From the NCBI GenBank assembly GCA_015658495.1, contig DQOT01000072.1, forward strand, positions 1-8,478: a stretch of 8,478 nt of DNA. Direction: 5' to 3'. Position 1 is the first letter of the stretch; every line of letters begins with the position of its first letter. The notes below the pieces were generated by a model. The model saw nothing but the letters and a program-made list of their open reading frames with translations, did no database searches and was not told the origin of the DNA. Positions 1 to 6,905 of this stretch are shown one piece after another. The DNA comes from Fidelibacterota bacterium. Lineage in GTDB: Bacteria; Fidelibacterota; Marinisomatia; Marinisomatales; UBA1611. The position numbers and the translations under genes were made by a program.

Positions 1-1174
1 GTTTTACCCGATTTGGATTCTTGGTGGTAATGTCGGCCCGGCACAAAGTCATGAGATCATCCAAATCATCTCCTGATGCCGCCATGAGCCGTCGCACAGC
101 AGAATCGGTGACCACATCCTTCACTAGGGCAATAGGACGGAGATGTAAAAGGGTCAGTTTTTTCAAATAATCTTTCAGTTTGTTTGATAGTTTCAACCGG
201 CGTGCCACTTTGTTCAGCATTCGTTCCCCAATAGCATCGTGCCCGTGGAAGGTGTAGCCCTTGATTTCATCAATTTTTCGTGTATTGGGCTTGGCAATAT
301 CATGGACCAGTGCAGCAAAACGGATCTCCATCTTTTCGGACAATTCTGCCGCATTATCAATTACCTGGAGCGTGTGGGCAAAAATATCCTTATGATGCCA
401 TTCAGATGTTTGCTCCATACCGTACATAACATGAATTTCCGGGAAAACAGTTTCCATTAGTCCCGTTTTTTGCAGGATCACTAATCCCACTGATGGTTTC
501 TTCGTTTTTAGGATTTTGATGAATTCATCCCGGATTCGCTCCCAGGACACAATATCAATTCGATGTGCTTGTCTTTTGATAGAAGCGCGACATTCTTTCT
601 CAATTTCAAACCCCAACTTGGATGCAAAGTAAGCCGCCCGCATCATCCGCAGCGGATCTTCCGAAAATGTTTCATCCGGATCAAGCGGTGTGCGCAGGAT
701 CTTTTTTTCTATATCGGCGATACCGCCGAATGGATCCGTGAGTTCACCAAAAGCTTCATGACGAATATCCATGGCCATGGCGTTGATGGTAAAATCCCGC
801 CGCAGCAGATCACCCTTCAGATCGGTGTAAACCACTTCAGCTGGTTTCCGTGAATCATCATTATAAGATTCAGTCCGGGCGGTGGCTACTTCTATTTGCA
901 CAGATTTATTGGGAATTATGGCTGTGCCGAATTTTTTGAAAGGGACGATTTTTTTTACGACCAATTCATCAGCCAATTTCCGGGCAAAAGGGATCCCATC
1001 CCCAACGGTCATAATATCGATATCATTCAGCGGTTTTCCCATGATGAGATCGCGGACAAATCCGCCCACCACGTAAACTTCAATCCCCTCCTTGTCACCT
1101 AGCCTCCCAGCGGTTTCAAGGATGGAACAGATTTTGGCGTGTTGTTTCTCTTTTAATTGATCTTTCAGATTCAT
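1..1174 (-). CDS. cca: CCA tRNA nucleotidyltransferase with HD domain (3' end outside window)
   Basis: This enzyme adds or repairs the 3'-terminal CCA of tRNA from CTP and ATP in the cytoplasm. I translated 391 codons by hand from the ATG at 1174 with no stop, so the C-terminus lies beyond the left edge. The class II nucleotidyltransferase signatures come in order: GGFVRD at residues 37-42, the metal-binding NDIDIMT at 50-56 (D51 and D53 as catalytic carboxylates), RRDFTINAMA at 125-134, DPLRMMRA at 173-180, and WERIRDE at 211-217 as the nucleotide-selecting motif. An HD phosphohydrolase-like domain follows, with HHKDIFAH at 260-267, VHDIAKP at 290-296 and FHGHD at 309-313. This polymerase-plus-HD arrangement is common in bacteria with a single CCA enzyme. 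A poly(A) polymerase is the main alternative, since the two are hard to separate by sequence. No Shine-Dalgarno sequence precedes the ATG. The gene is divergent from the DUF4835 gene. Confidence 0.93.
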   Translation of the reverse strand, partial: MNLKDQLKEKQHAKICSILETAGRLGDKEGIEVYVVGGFVRDLIMGKPLNDIDIMTVGDGIPFARKLADELVVKKIVPFKKFGTAIIPNKSVQIEVATARTESYNDDSRKPAEVVYTDLKGDLLRRDFTINAMAMDIRHEAFGELTDPFGGIADIEKKILRTPLDPDETFSEDPLRMMRAAYFASKLGFEIEKECRASIKRQAHRIDIVSWERIRDEFIKILKTKKPSVGLVILQKTGLMETVFPEIHVMYGMEQTSEWHHKDIFAHTLQVIDNAAELSEKMEIRFAALVHDIAKPNTRKIDEIKGYTFHGHDAIGERMLNKVARRLKLSNKLKDYLKKLTLLHLRPIALVKDVVTDSAVRRLMAASGDDLDDLMTLCRADITTKNPNRVK

Positions 1175-1209
1175 GATGGGGAGAAATTACCGTGATTCAG
1201 TTCTGGGAA

Positions 1210-1237
1210 AATATGAATTAAACACCAAGGGCACAAA
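1210..1237 (-). promoter_or_regulatory. Weak candidate promoter for the CCA-transferase gene
   Basis: On the minus strand TTTGTG (1232-1237), a 16-bp spacer and CATATT (1210-1215) resemble a degraded -35/-10 pair about 35-60 bp upstream of the start codon. The -35-like part falls inside repeat copy A. The match is poor and could be chance. Confidence 0.2.
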
Positions 1238-1249
1238 GGACACAAAGTG
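1221..1249. repeat. Copy A of a 9-nt-periodic repeat
   Basis: Three consecutive 9-mers, caccaaggg, cacaaagga and cacaaagtg, share the pattern CAC-n-AAG-n-n. A second stretch at 6716-6744 aligns over 29 positions with 22 identities and no gaps, and both are preceded by an aattaa-type run. The copy lies 47 bp upstream of the CCA-transferase start. Read on the minus strand, it has the same orientation to that gene as copy B has to the DUF1844 gene. From memory, phrases of this kind recur between genes in many bacterial genomes; that was not checked here. No function is known to me. Confidence 0.6.
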
Positions 1250-1278
1250 TTATCAGTTTAGGGGTGGTTTAATATAAT
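1250..1278 (+). promoter_or_regulatory. Candidate sigma70-type promoter for the DUF4835 gene
   Basis: TTATCA at 1250-1255 (4 of 6 to TTGACA), a 17-bp spacer and a perfect TATAAT at 1273-1278 form the best promoter-like match in this spacer. Transcription would start near 1285. That would leave a leader of about 135 nt before the ATG at 1421, with the 1299-1315 motif inside it. Promoter consensus varies in FCB bacteria, so this is only a candidate. Confidence 0.4.
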
Positions 1279-1298
1279 AAGTGTGAGACCATTCGTTT

Positions 1299-1315
1299 CC
1301 TGAACCTGTCGAAGG
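1299..1315. repeat. Short repeat-like motif CCTGAACCTGTCGAAGG
   Basis: This 17-mer is an imperfect palindrome (cct...agg ends). It differs by one base from a phrase I remember as recurring between genes in many environmental bacteria (CCTGAGCCTGTCGAAGG). Only one copy is present here, so its repeat status rests on memory. It would lie in the leader of the DUF4835 transcript if the 1250-1278 promoter is used. Confidence 0.35.
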
Positions 1316-1420
1316 ATAAGAATGGACCGCTCAAATTTCCGGTTGTTTGTTTTTGATAGGCTTAATAAACGACTTTTTTATTTTCTTGATAACCATCTTC
1401 ACTCTTGTCAATTTTCGGCT

Positions 1421-2263
1421 ATGGTAAAAAGAATTACAAGTTTCCTTATTCTCATTTCCTCTTTTGGAATCGCCCAATTCGGTTCTGTAGAAGTGAATTT
1501 CGATACTCGATTACTCCGGAGCGAAGAAAAGCAGGAAATCGTGAACCTTAATAATGATATTGTTCGGTTTTTCACCACCGCAACCTGGGACGAAGCTTAC
1601 AGCGATTTGACCATCCCCCTGCACATCCAGATTGTGTTTGAAGGCATCACCGCTAAAGGGAATGAAAAAATATTTAACTGTCAGGCTCTTTTCTCCAATG
1701 GGCGCGATCTTCGATTTTTCGATAAAAGTGTACAGTTTATTTATAACTCAGGAACCAGCCTTTATTACGATCCAGTCCTCTTTGAGCCCCTTTCGGGATT
1801 TCTTGCCTATTATGCTAATTTGATCTTGGCCGGGGAAATTGATACCTACGAATTCAGGGGGGGAAATTACGCTTACGAAATGGCTCGGGATATAGCACTT
1901 CGGGGATCTGCGTCACTTTATAAAAAAGGCTGGAGTACGCGTATTAATCTCGTGGATGACCTGAACCGGAATATTGGCCTCCGAAAAGCACGATTGGCCT
2001 GGTACATCGCCATGGATCTATTCAAGGAGGGTGATATTGAAGGAACGCTTAAAGAAATCAACACCATGTTGGATGGGATCGAACAATCGTTCCGGGACTT
2101 GGGCAGAGACAATCACACACAATTTTTCCTTAAAGCTCATTCTGAACGAATTGCCAAAATATTGACCATGCTGGGTCGGGAAGAATTGTTAAAAGATATG
2201 AAAGAATTGGACCCGGACCGACGAGAATTATATCAGGATGCTTTAGACACCATATCTAAATAA
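1421..2263 (+). CDS. DUF4835 family secreted protein
   Basis: A 280-residue exported protein of unknown molecular function. The start at 1421 is preferred to an in-frame ATG at 1322. From 1421 the protein begins with a clean signal peptide (MVKR, a hydrophobic stretch ITSFLILISSFGIA, probable cleavage after A18), whereas the upstream 33 residues would bury it. There is no clear Shine-Dalgarno at either start. The diagnostic part is residues 128-161: LAYYANLILAGEIDTYEF, then RGGNYAYEMARDIA. It matches my memory of the conserved DUF4835 pattern LAYYaYiiLGlDyDTF...GG, and is followed by the KKGW block near 168-171. Residues 186-280 are mostly helical and charged. Family members are about 300 residues and largely confined to Bacteroidetes and relatives, often near recN, which is not seen here. 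The 3' end overlaps the converging glycosyltransferase gene by 31 bp. Family assignment is fairly sure; function is unknown. Confidence 0.82.
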   Translation: MVKRITSFLILISSFGIAQFGSVEVNFDTRLLRSEEKQEIVNLNNDIVRFFTTATWDEAYSDLTIPLHIQIVFEGITAKGNEKIFNCQALFSNGRDLRFFDKSVQFIYNSGTSLYYDPVLFEPLSGFLAYYANLILAGEIDTYEFRGGNYAYEMARDIALRGSASLYKKGWSTRINLVDDLNRNIGLRKARLAWYIAMDLFKEGDIEGTLKEINTMLDGIEQSFRDLGRDNHTQFFLKAHSERIAKILTMLGREELLKDMKELDPDRRELYQDALDTISK

Positions 2264-3282
2264 GTCTTTTTCCTGCCTAAATAATATGCTAAAACCACGG
2301 ATGTTTTGGCCATCCCAGCCATGATTTCACGATCTTTCACTTTTCTTATTTGATTGAATCGTGATCGCTTTTTCAGAATCGTGATCGGGTGAAAAATGAT
2401 CCAACCCAAAGATCTCAAAATGCCTGTCACATGATTCCAATCCAATTTCACAAAGGCATATCCCAAGGCAACAAATTCCAGCATCATCCGAATAAATCCC
2501 ACATAGAATGCAACAGTGATTGAATAATTCCCGAAGAGCATTAAGAGTGAATTCCGGTGATTCAGATAATATTTCCGGTGTGAATGCATGGGCAAGGACA
2601 CCGCATTTTTATGATAGACAACTGATTCCGGTTCTGCCCAAACCTGAAAACCCATGGCCTGAAACCGCCAGCAGAGATCAATCTCTTCCATGTGGGCAAA
2701 AAATGTTTTATCAAATTTTCCTGCTGCTCTAAACAGGTCTTTTCGAACCATTATGGTTGTGCCCGAGGCCCAAAAACATTTTTCTGAATTATCGTATTGA
2801 GCTGTATCCTCCTCCTGTTCTAAAAAGACTCTCCCCCGAGCAAATGGGAAACAGAATAGATCCATGTGTCCGCCGGAACCGCCGGCATAATCAAAAATAT
2901 TTCTATTATAATAATTCAGGATCTTGGGCTGGAGTGCGGCAATGGAATCATCACTTTTCATTCGATCCACCAAAGGTTGGAGCCAATTTTGATCCTGGAT
3001 CGTGTCATTATTTAAGAATAAAAGAAAATCCCCTTTTGCTATATCTGCCCCACGATTACATCCGCCGGCATATCCATAATTTTCATCATTTTCTAAAAGA
3101 ATAATATCGGGATGATTCTCCTTTATCCACGCCTGGCTCCCATCCCTGGAGGCATTATCAGAAACAATGATCTCAAAGGAATCGAAAGTGGATTGGTTCA
3201 GGGACTCCAGGCATTCCGACAGGACTTCGATACCATTCCAATGGGGAATAATAATAGAAACGATGGGTTGTGAATCGGCCAT
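2233..3282 (-). CDS. Family 2 glycosyltransferase, rhamnosyltransferase-like (WbbL type), membrane-associated
   Basis: A 349-residue inverting GT-A glycosyltransferase that transfers a sugar from a nucleotide donor at the inner face of the membrane. Visible motifs in order: VSIIIPHWNG at residues 8-17, VSDNASRDGS at 40-49, NYGYAGGCNRG at 68-78, the metal-binding LFLNND at 88-93 (NND in place of DxD), WASGTTIMVRKDLF at 171-184, and the acceptor-side EEIDLCWR at 199-206, with the catalytic-base acidic residues. The C-terminal part holds hydrophobic stretches near 253-278 and 284-304, suggesting membrane attachment. The layout resembles rhamnosyltransferase-like GT2 enzymes of O-antigen and exopolysaccharide pathways, but donor and acceptor cannot be read from sequence. 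It starts 15 nt after the stop of the DUF2723 gene and is probably its operon partner. No Shine-Dalgarno is visible, so coupling to upstream translation is plausible. It ends inside the converging DUF4835 gene. Confidence 0.9.
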   Translation of the reverse strand: MADSQPIVSIIIPHWNGIEVLSECLESLNQSTFDSFEIIVSDNASRDGSQAWIKENHPDIILLENDENYGYAGGCNRGADIAKGDFLLFLNNDTIQDQNWLQPLVDRMKSDDSIAALQPKILNYYNRNIFDYAGGSGGHMDLFCFPFARGRVFLEQEEDTAQYDNSEKCFWASGTTIMVRKDLFRAAGKFDKTFFAHMEEIDLCWRFQAMGFQVWAEPESVVYHKNAVSLPMHSHRKYYLNHRNSLLMLFGNYSITVAFYVGFIRMMLEFVALGYAFVKLDWNHVTGILRSLGWIIFHPITILKKRSRFNQIRKVKDREIMAGMAKTSVVLAYYLGRKKTYLDMVSKAS

Positions 3283-3297
3283 GAAGACCCACTGGGA

Positions 3298-6246
3298 TTA
3301 TCCGCTGGAGCGAATCTCTTCCAGAATTTTTTGAGCGTTTTTATCAGTGGGATTTCGATCCACCCAATCAGAAAGAACTAATTCTGCATCTATCAATTGA
3401 TCATTTTTTCGATAGATATAAACAAGGGAAGAAACCACTTCCGGATAGGCTTTCTGCCAGCGACTCCAACTTGCCTTTGTTACAGATTTTTTCCCAAAAC
3501 CGCGGGCTTTAACCATCCCTTCCATTTGGAAAAATTGCGTCCTCATATCTTCCAGGATACCCAGGGCTGTTTCAGAATCATCCAATTCTTTATAGTAGGT
3601 GTTGGCATACTCTACACGTTTGGTGGGTTTGCCTGATTTTCGTTCAATCAGTTTTCCCATGATATCTTTCAACTGCTCTTTCTGACCTAAATCACCATAC
3701 ATCATAGCCACTTGGTGATGGAGTTCTTCGGATTGGATCGGAATGGTTTCATCAGGAATATTGTAGTTCATCTTGTCTAACGTGGCAATAATCCTGGTAC
3801 GAAGATCAGCTAGTTTTTCTTCATCCTTATTTTTCCTTTTCCGGTTTTCACGCTGGTAATCCATATAGTAAGTCACGGCCAACTGCATGTAGGCACTTCG
3901 GTAATTCTGGAGCAGACGCTTAGTCTGTCTATTGAAAAATACTTCATTGTTTCCAAGATTCCGGAACATGTAGCCCGGTTGATACTCACGGGTCCAATTC
4001 AAATAATCCAAATCTTCAGGATTGTTGAAATTCGCCTGGTCAAATTCTGTGGACCACACTTTCGACCCCACATCCGTCATCAAATTATCATACAACTTGT
4101 CTGCATCAACAGGATCAGTTTTATGACTTTCTAGCTTAAAAGTGAGACCTTGCATATTTAGGAATTGATCCAACCCGATTCGGTTTTTCTTGGAGACAGT
4201 TACTGCAAAATTAATGGGCACACGCCAGCCCGCATCACTAATGATACGCATGATCATCATATCCTGAACCCGAAGCGCCTGGCCACCGTAAGTTGGTTTC
4301 ATTTCCCATTCAATGAATCCGTCTTCATTTTCAGGATCATTATAAACCGGAACTTTTACATTCTGTTTTTCCCAACGAGTCAGGCTTGAAGTAAGTTGAT
4401 CTATCTGGCGATCAGTTAAATTAATAAATCGTGTTTCTTTTGGTCTCACATCCCGTTGCTGCTTGATGTACCAAGGTGTATTCAACAGGCTCAAATTCAC
4501 CACCGCTACATCGGTTCGCACTTTTTCCACTTCCTGCAAATACCAAAGAGGGAATGTATCATTATCGCCATTGGTAAATATCACGCCATTGGGTTCACAG
4601 GATTGCAAAATGTTATAACTGTAATCCCACGCTACAAAATTCCCTGAACGATCATGGGAATGATAATTGGCTTTCGCCATAACAGTTGGCACGAAGGCGA
4701 TTTGCAATGCAAGTGCGATTACGACCAATCGTTTACTCAATTCTTTATCCTTGATGTATTCAATGATCTTTTCGCTGATGGCCGACGCACCGATCCCAAC
4801 CCAGATCGCGAAAGCAAAAAAGCTACCCACATAGGAATAATCCCGTTCCCTGGGCTGCGGATCATCCTGGTTTAAATACAAAATAACGGCATAGCCTGTC
4901 ATAATAAATAAGGCCATAACAGAAAATGCCATGCGCTCATCCCGAAAGGCGTGATAAAACATACCCAACAATCCGAGAATGAAGGCCAGTGGCAAACCAA
5001 ATTGCGTCCAATCGATTCCGTCTTCCCGCTTGTTGGCTCCCATGGGGGTTACATAAGGGTCGGTGGATGGACCACGTCCGGCGAATTGCCAAAGAAAATA
5101 CCGGTTGTACATTTTCCGAATTTGGTAATCCCAGAAGAAATTCCACTGTTTACCTGATTCGTATTTTTTATACTTACTTTCTTGTGCGCTGGAAAATTTT
5201 CTTGTCTTTGGATCGGGGTATCCCACTGCTTCATGAATGGGCGGAATTCCCTTAAATCTTCGTGGAAACATGCCCACATCGCCGTACTGCTCCCGCTCAA
5301 GATAGGAAATAAATGCTTCAACGGTTTCAGGATCATTCTCATCAATACTGGGATTCTGGTTCGAGCGGATAAAGATGAGCGCGTAAGTGGAATATCCAAT
5401 CAACACCAGAACCATGGATGTGAGCACAACGGAAGCCAGTCGTTTATGATTCATTACCGCCCAAACCATCCCACCGAATGCGGCAAGAATGAGTCCCGCT
5501 GTTGCCCCAATACCGATGGATGCAGCAATCTTGGGGAGCCCTTTAATGATCACATTATGAATAATGAAAAAGATGACACCCGTAATAACTATGGTCATCC
5601 CGAATGATTGCCATTCAAATTTGTATTTCCGGAAATAAATGATAAGGGCAACAAAGGGCAAGGTGAGAAGATTTAACAGGTGAAGTCCTGTGGCCAACCC
5701 GATCATGTAAGCGATAATTAAAATGTACCGTTCGTGGCCTTTTTCGTCGGCTTTTTCACTCCAATGCAAAATAAGCCAAACCACAATGGCCGTGAAAAAT
5801 GTACTGAAGGCATACACTTCCGCTTCCACCGCGTTAAACCAATGACTGTCCGTAAATGCAAAAACCATGGAGCCGACTATTGCACCCCCAAACGCCACCA
5901 ATGCATCATGGGCTGATTCCAATTTTCCGCGCCAATGAACGACAACCTGGACAATGATCAAATAAAGGAACATCACCGCCAGCGCACTAGTCAATGGAGA
6001 TAAAATATTGACCCGAAAGGCTATATCAGCATTGATTGGGAGCATGGAAGCAATTCGTCCGACCAACAGGAAAAACGGGCTTCCCGGAGGGTGGGGCACA
6101 CCGAGAGTATGAGATACAGCAATGAATTCCCCGCAATCCCAATAGGAGACCGTGGGTGCCATGGTATCAAAATAAACGATAAAAGATATAAGGAATATGA
6201 CGCCTGCCAGAATCCGGTTCAGGCGGATATAATCAGAATGGATCAC
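3298..6246 (-). CDS. DUF2723 (TMEM260-like) polytopic membrane protein, putative protein O-mannosyltransferase
   Basis: A 982-residue protein whose N-terminal half is membrane-embedded, with about a dozen hydrophobic segments between residues 11 and 522. The family hallmark is the first loop, residues 28-64: TMAPTVSYWDCGEFIAVS then HTLGVPHPPGSPFFLLVGR. D37 and E40 are candidates for the acidic catalytic residue of a GT-C enzyme. Other conserved blocks are PRERDYSYVGSF at 465-476 and FTNGDNDTFPLWYLQEVEKV at 557-576. Residues 523-780 form a periplasmic-type soluble domain, and 780-980 look like TPR-type helical repeats. The length fits the bacterial family (about 1000). Human TMEM260 is an established protein O-mannosyltransferase; for bacterial members the substrate is inferred only. 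The start is GTG, 3 nt after the DUF1844 stop, and keeps the first hydrophobic segment; the next Met (residue 29) would remove it. The GT2 gene follows 15 nt downstream. Confidence 0.9.
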   Translation of the reverse strand: MIHSDYIRLNRILAGVIFLISFIVYFDTMAPTVSYWDCGEFIAVSHTLGVPHPPGSPFFLLVGRIASMLPINADIAFRVNILSPLTSALAVMFLYLIIVQVVVHWRGKLESAHDALVAFGGAIVGSMVFAFTDSHWFNAVEAEVYAFSTFFTAIVVWLILHWSEKADEKGHERYILIIAYMIGLATGLHLLNLLTLPFVALIIYFRKYKFEWQSFGMTIVITGVIFFIIHNVIIKGLPKIAASIGIGATAGLILAAFGGMVWAVMNHKRLASVVLTSMVLVLIGYSTYALIFIRSNQNPSIDENDPETVEAFISYLEREQYGDVGMFPRRFKGIPPIHEAVGYPDPKTRKFSSAQESKYKKYESGKQWNFFWDYQIRKMYNRYFLWQFAGRGPSTDPYVTPMGANKREDGIDWTQFGLPLAFILGLLGMFYHAFRDERMAFSVMALFIMTGYAVILYLNQDDPQPRERDYSYVGSFFAFAIWVGIGASAISEKIIEYIKDKELSKRLVVIALALQIAFVPTVMAKANYHSHDRSGNFVAWDYSYNILQSCEPNGVIFTNGDNDTFPLWYLQEVEKVRTDVAVVNLSLLNTPWYIKQQRDVRPKETRFINLTDRQIDQLTSSLTRWEKQNVKVPVYNDPENEDGFIEWEMKPTYGGQALRVQDMMIMRIISDAGWRVPINFAVTVSKKNRIGLDQFLNMQGLTFKLESHKTDPVDADKLYDNLMTDVGSKVWSTEFDQANFNNPEDLDYLNWTREYQPGYMFRNLGNNEVFFNRQTKRLLQNYRSAYMQLAVTYYMDYQRENRKRKNKDEEKLADLRTRIIATLDKMNYNIPDETIPIQSEELHHQVAMMYGDLGQKEQLKDIMGKLIERKSGKPTKRVEYANTYYKELDDSETALGILEDMRTQFFQMEGMVKARGFGKKSVTKASWSRWQKAYPEVVSSLVYIYRKNDQLIDAELVLSDWVDRNPTDKNAQKILEEIRSSG

Positions 6247-6249
6247 CGC

Positions 6250-6609
6250 TTACTCTTCTTCTCCGGATTTATCTTCGGAAACGGGTTCTTTTTCTTCGGA
6301 CTTATTTTCTTCAGCGTCTTTTTCTTCTACAGGGTCATCCGGTTTTTTCTTTTCTTCAATGAAATTCATTTTGAGTTCACTAACCGTATTGATAAGCATT
6401 TGTTCCTCATATTCAGAGAGGTTTCCTTTTGTTTTTGTCTGCATCATGTCCAAAAGATCAATATAAAAAGATGCCTGATCCAGGTTGCGGTCGATTTTAT
6501 CTGTCATGGGATTTTTTATTTTTCCCATGGCAATCCATGCACTGGACTGAAATGTGCCTACGAGATACATAAATGATTGTTCGTCTTTGCTTGGGTTTTC
6601 TTGAGACAT
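6250..6609 (-). CDS. DUF1844 domain protein with charged C-terminal tail
   Basis: A small cytoplasmic-looking protein of 119 residues and unknown function. Residues 12-86 match DUF1844 as I recall it: SFMYLVGTFQSSAWIAMGKI, then a short NPMT linker, NLDQASFYIDLLDMMQTKTK, GNLSEYEEQML and LKMNF. Residues 87-119 are a low-complexity tail of almost only Glu, Lys, Asp, Ser and Pro, probably disordered. I chose the ATG at 6609 because AGGAGAG sits just upstream as a strong Shine-Dalgarno and because the domain begins right after it. The same frame stays open upstream to about 6804, but that part reads through repeat DNA and has no family match. The gene is the first of a three-gene block with DUF2723 (3-nt gap) and GT2. 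DUF1844 genes are not usually diagnostic of a pathway, so the operon gives the only functional hint. Confidence 0.85.
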   Translation of the reverse strand: MSQENPSKDEQSFMYLVGTFQSSAWIAMGKIKNPMTDKIDRNLDQASFYIDLLDMMQTKTKGNLSEYEEQMLINTVSELKMNFIEEKKKPDDPVEEKDAEENKSEEKEPVSEDKSGEEE

Positions 6610-6623
6610 GGTCTCTCCTAAAA
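6610..6623 (-). promoter_or_regulatory. Shine-Dalgarno site deciding the DUF1844 start
   Basis: On the minus strand the sequence reads TTTTTAGGAGAGACC directly before the ATG. AGGAG is placed at a normal distance. It is the only convincing ribosome binding site in the window; the other genes lack one. Confidence 0.75.
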
Positions 6624-6715
6624 AGTGATTTTCGTTAGATATAAAGCCGGGGAATTTAATTCCACCAATAGCGAGACCAAACGAGGAATCGAGAACTTTA
6701 GGATGTCTAATTAAT

Positions 6716-6744
6716 AACACAGAGAGCACTAAGTCCACAAAGGG
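6716..6744. repeat. Copy B of the 9-nt-periodic repeat
   Basis: The 9-mers cacagagag, cactaagtc and cacaaaggg follow the CAC-n-AAG-n-n pattern more loosely than copy A. Over 29 aligned positions 22 are identical to 1221-1249. It lies 107 bp upstream of the DUF1844 start in the same orientation to that gene as copy A has to the CCA-transferase gene. On the minus strand a TTGTGG within it and TATTAA beyond it could serve as weak -35/-10 elements with an 18-bp spacer. Confidence 0.55.
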
Positions 6745-6801
6745 ATGGGAAAGAATATCAGCCATAACAGATGATTGTGATGGAAACTGGCTGAAATAGT
6801 G

Positions 6802-6823
6802 CATCCAACATCTTTGCTGGATG
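6802..6823. repeat. Small inverted repeat (hairpin)
   Basis: CATCCA at 6802-6807 is complementary to TGGATG at 6818-6823 around a 10-nt loop. There is no adjoining T-run on either side, so it is not a clear terminator. It lies 6 bp from the larger palindrome and may belong to the same element. Confidence 0.45.
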
Positions 6824-6829
6824 AAAACG

Positions 6830-6901
6830 ACAAAGCGCCCTCCTTCAATTCTCCTTTTCCAAAGGGGACTAAGGGGATATCAAAAAAAGGATGCGCTTTG
6901 T
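6830..6901. repeat. 72-bp nested-palindrome element with 9-bp perfect terminal inverted repeats
   Basis: The ends ACAAAGCGC (6830-6838) and GCGCTTTGT (6893-6901) are perfect inverted repeats. Inside are two more paired arms: 6840-6845 with 6871-6876 (6 bp, one G-T), and 6851-6857 with 6861-6867 (7 bp, one G-T, 3-nt loop). The asymmetric strand between the middle and outer stems carries a run of seven A. The core phrase (aaaggggactaagggga) resembles a widespread intergenic repeat that I recall from many bacterial genomes. No transposase is nearby, so it could be a non-autonomous element or a folded RNA. TTTTT at 6901-6905 follows on the plus strand. Confidence 0.6.
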
Positions 6902-6905
6902 TTTT
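6830..6905 (+). terminator. Possible plus-strand terminator formed by the nested palindrome
   Basis: Read on the plus strand, the outer stem is followed by a run of five T, and both imperfect pairs in the inner stems become G-U pairs in RNA; on the minus strand they become A-C mismatches. This favours a plus-strand transcript. No plus-strand gene lies directly upstream, so what it would terminate is unclear. It is weaker as a terminator for recG, which reads the other way. Confidence 0.25.

Noticed and set aside
1322..1420. N-terminal extension of the DUF4835 protein from an ATG at 1322
   Set aside because: It would place 33 residues before a clear signal peptide that starts at 1421, and the added residues have no family match.
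2555..2587. Repeated TTCCGGTG phrase inside the glycosyltransferase gene
   Set aside because: The two copies are short, lie in coding sequence with intact conserved protein, and are explained by codon use.
5182..5607. 141-codon plus-strand open frame
   Set aside because: It lies wholly antisense to the intact DUF2723 gene, with no recognisable domain or start signal.
6091..6576. 161-codon plus-strand open frame rich in Phe
   Set aside because: It is antisense to the DUF2723 start and the acidic DUF1844 tail; the Phe runs are simply the complement of Glu and Lys codons.
6610..6804. 65-residue N-terminal extension of the DUF1844 protein
   Set aside because: It translates repeat copy B and unconserved spacer, and a strong Shine-Dalgarno sits before the ATG at 6609.
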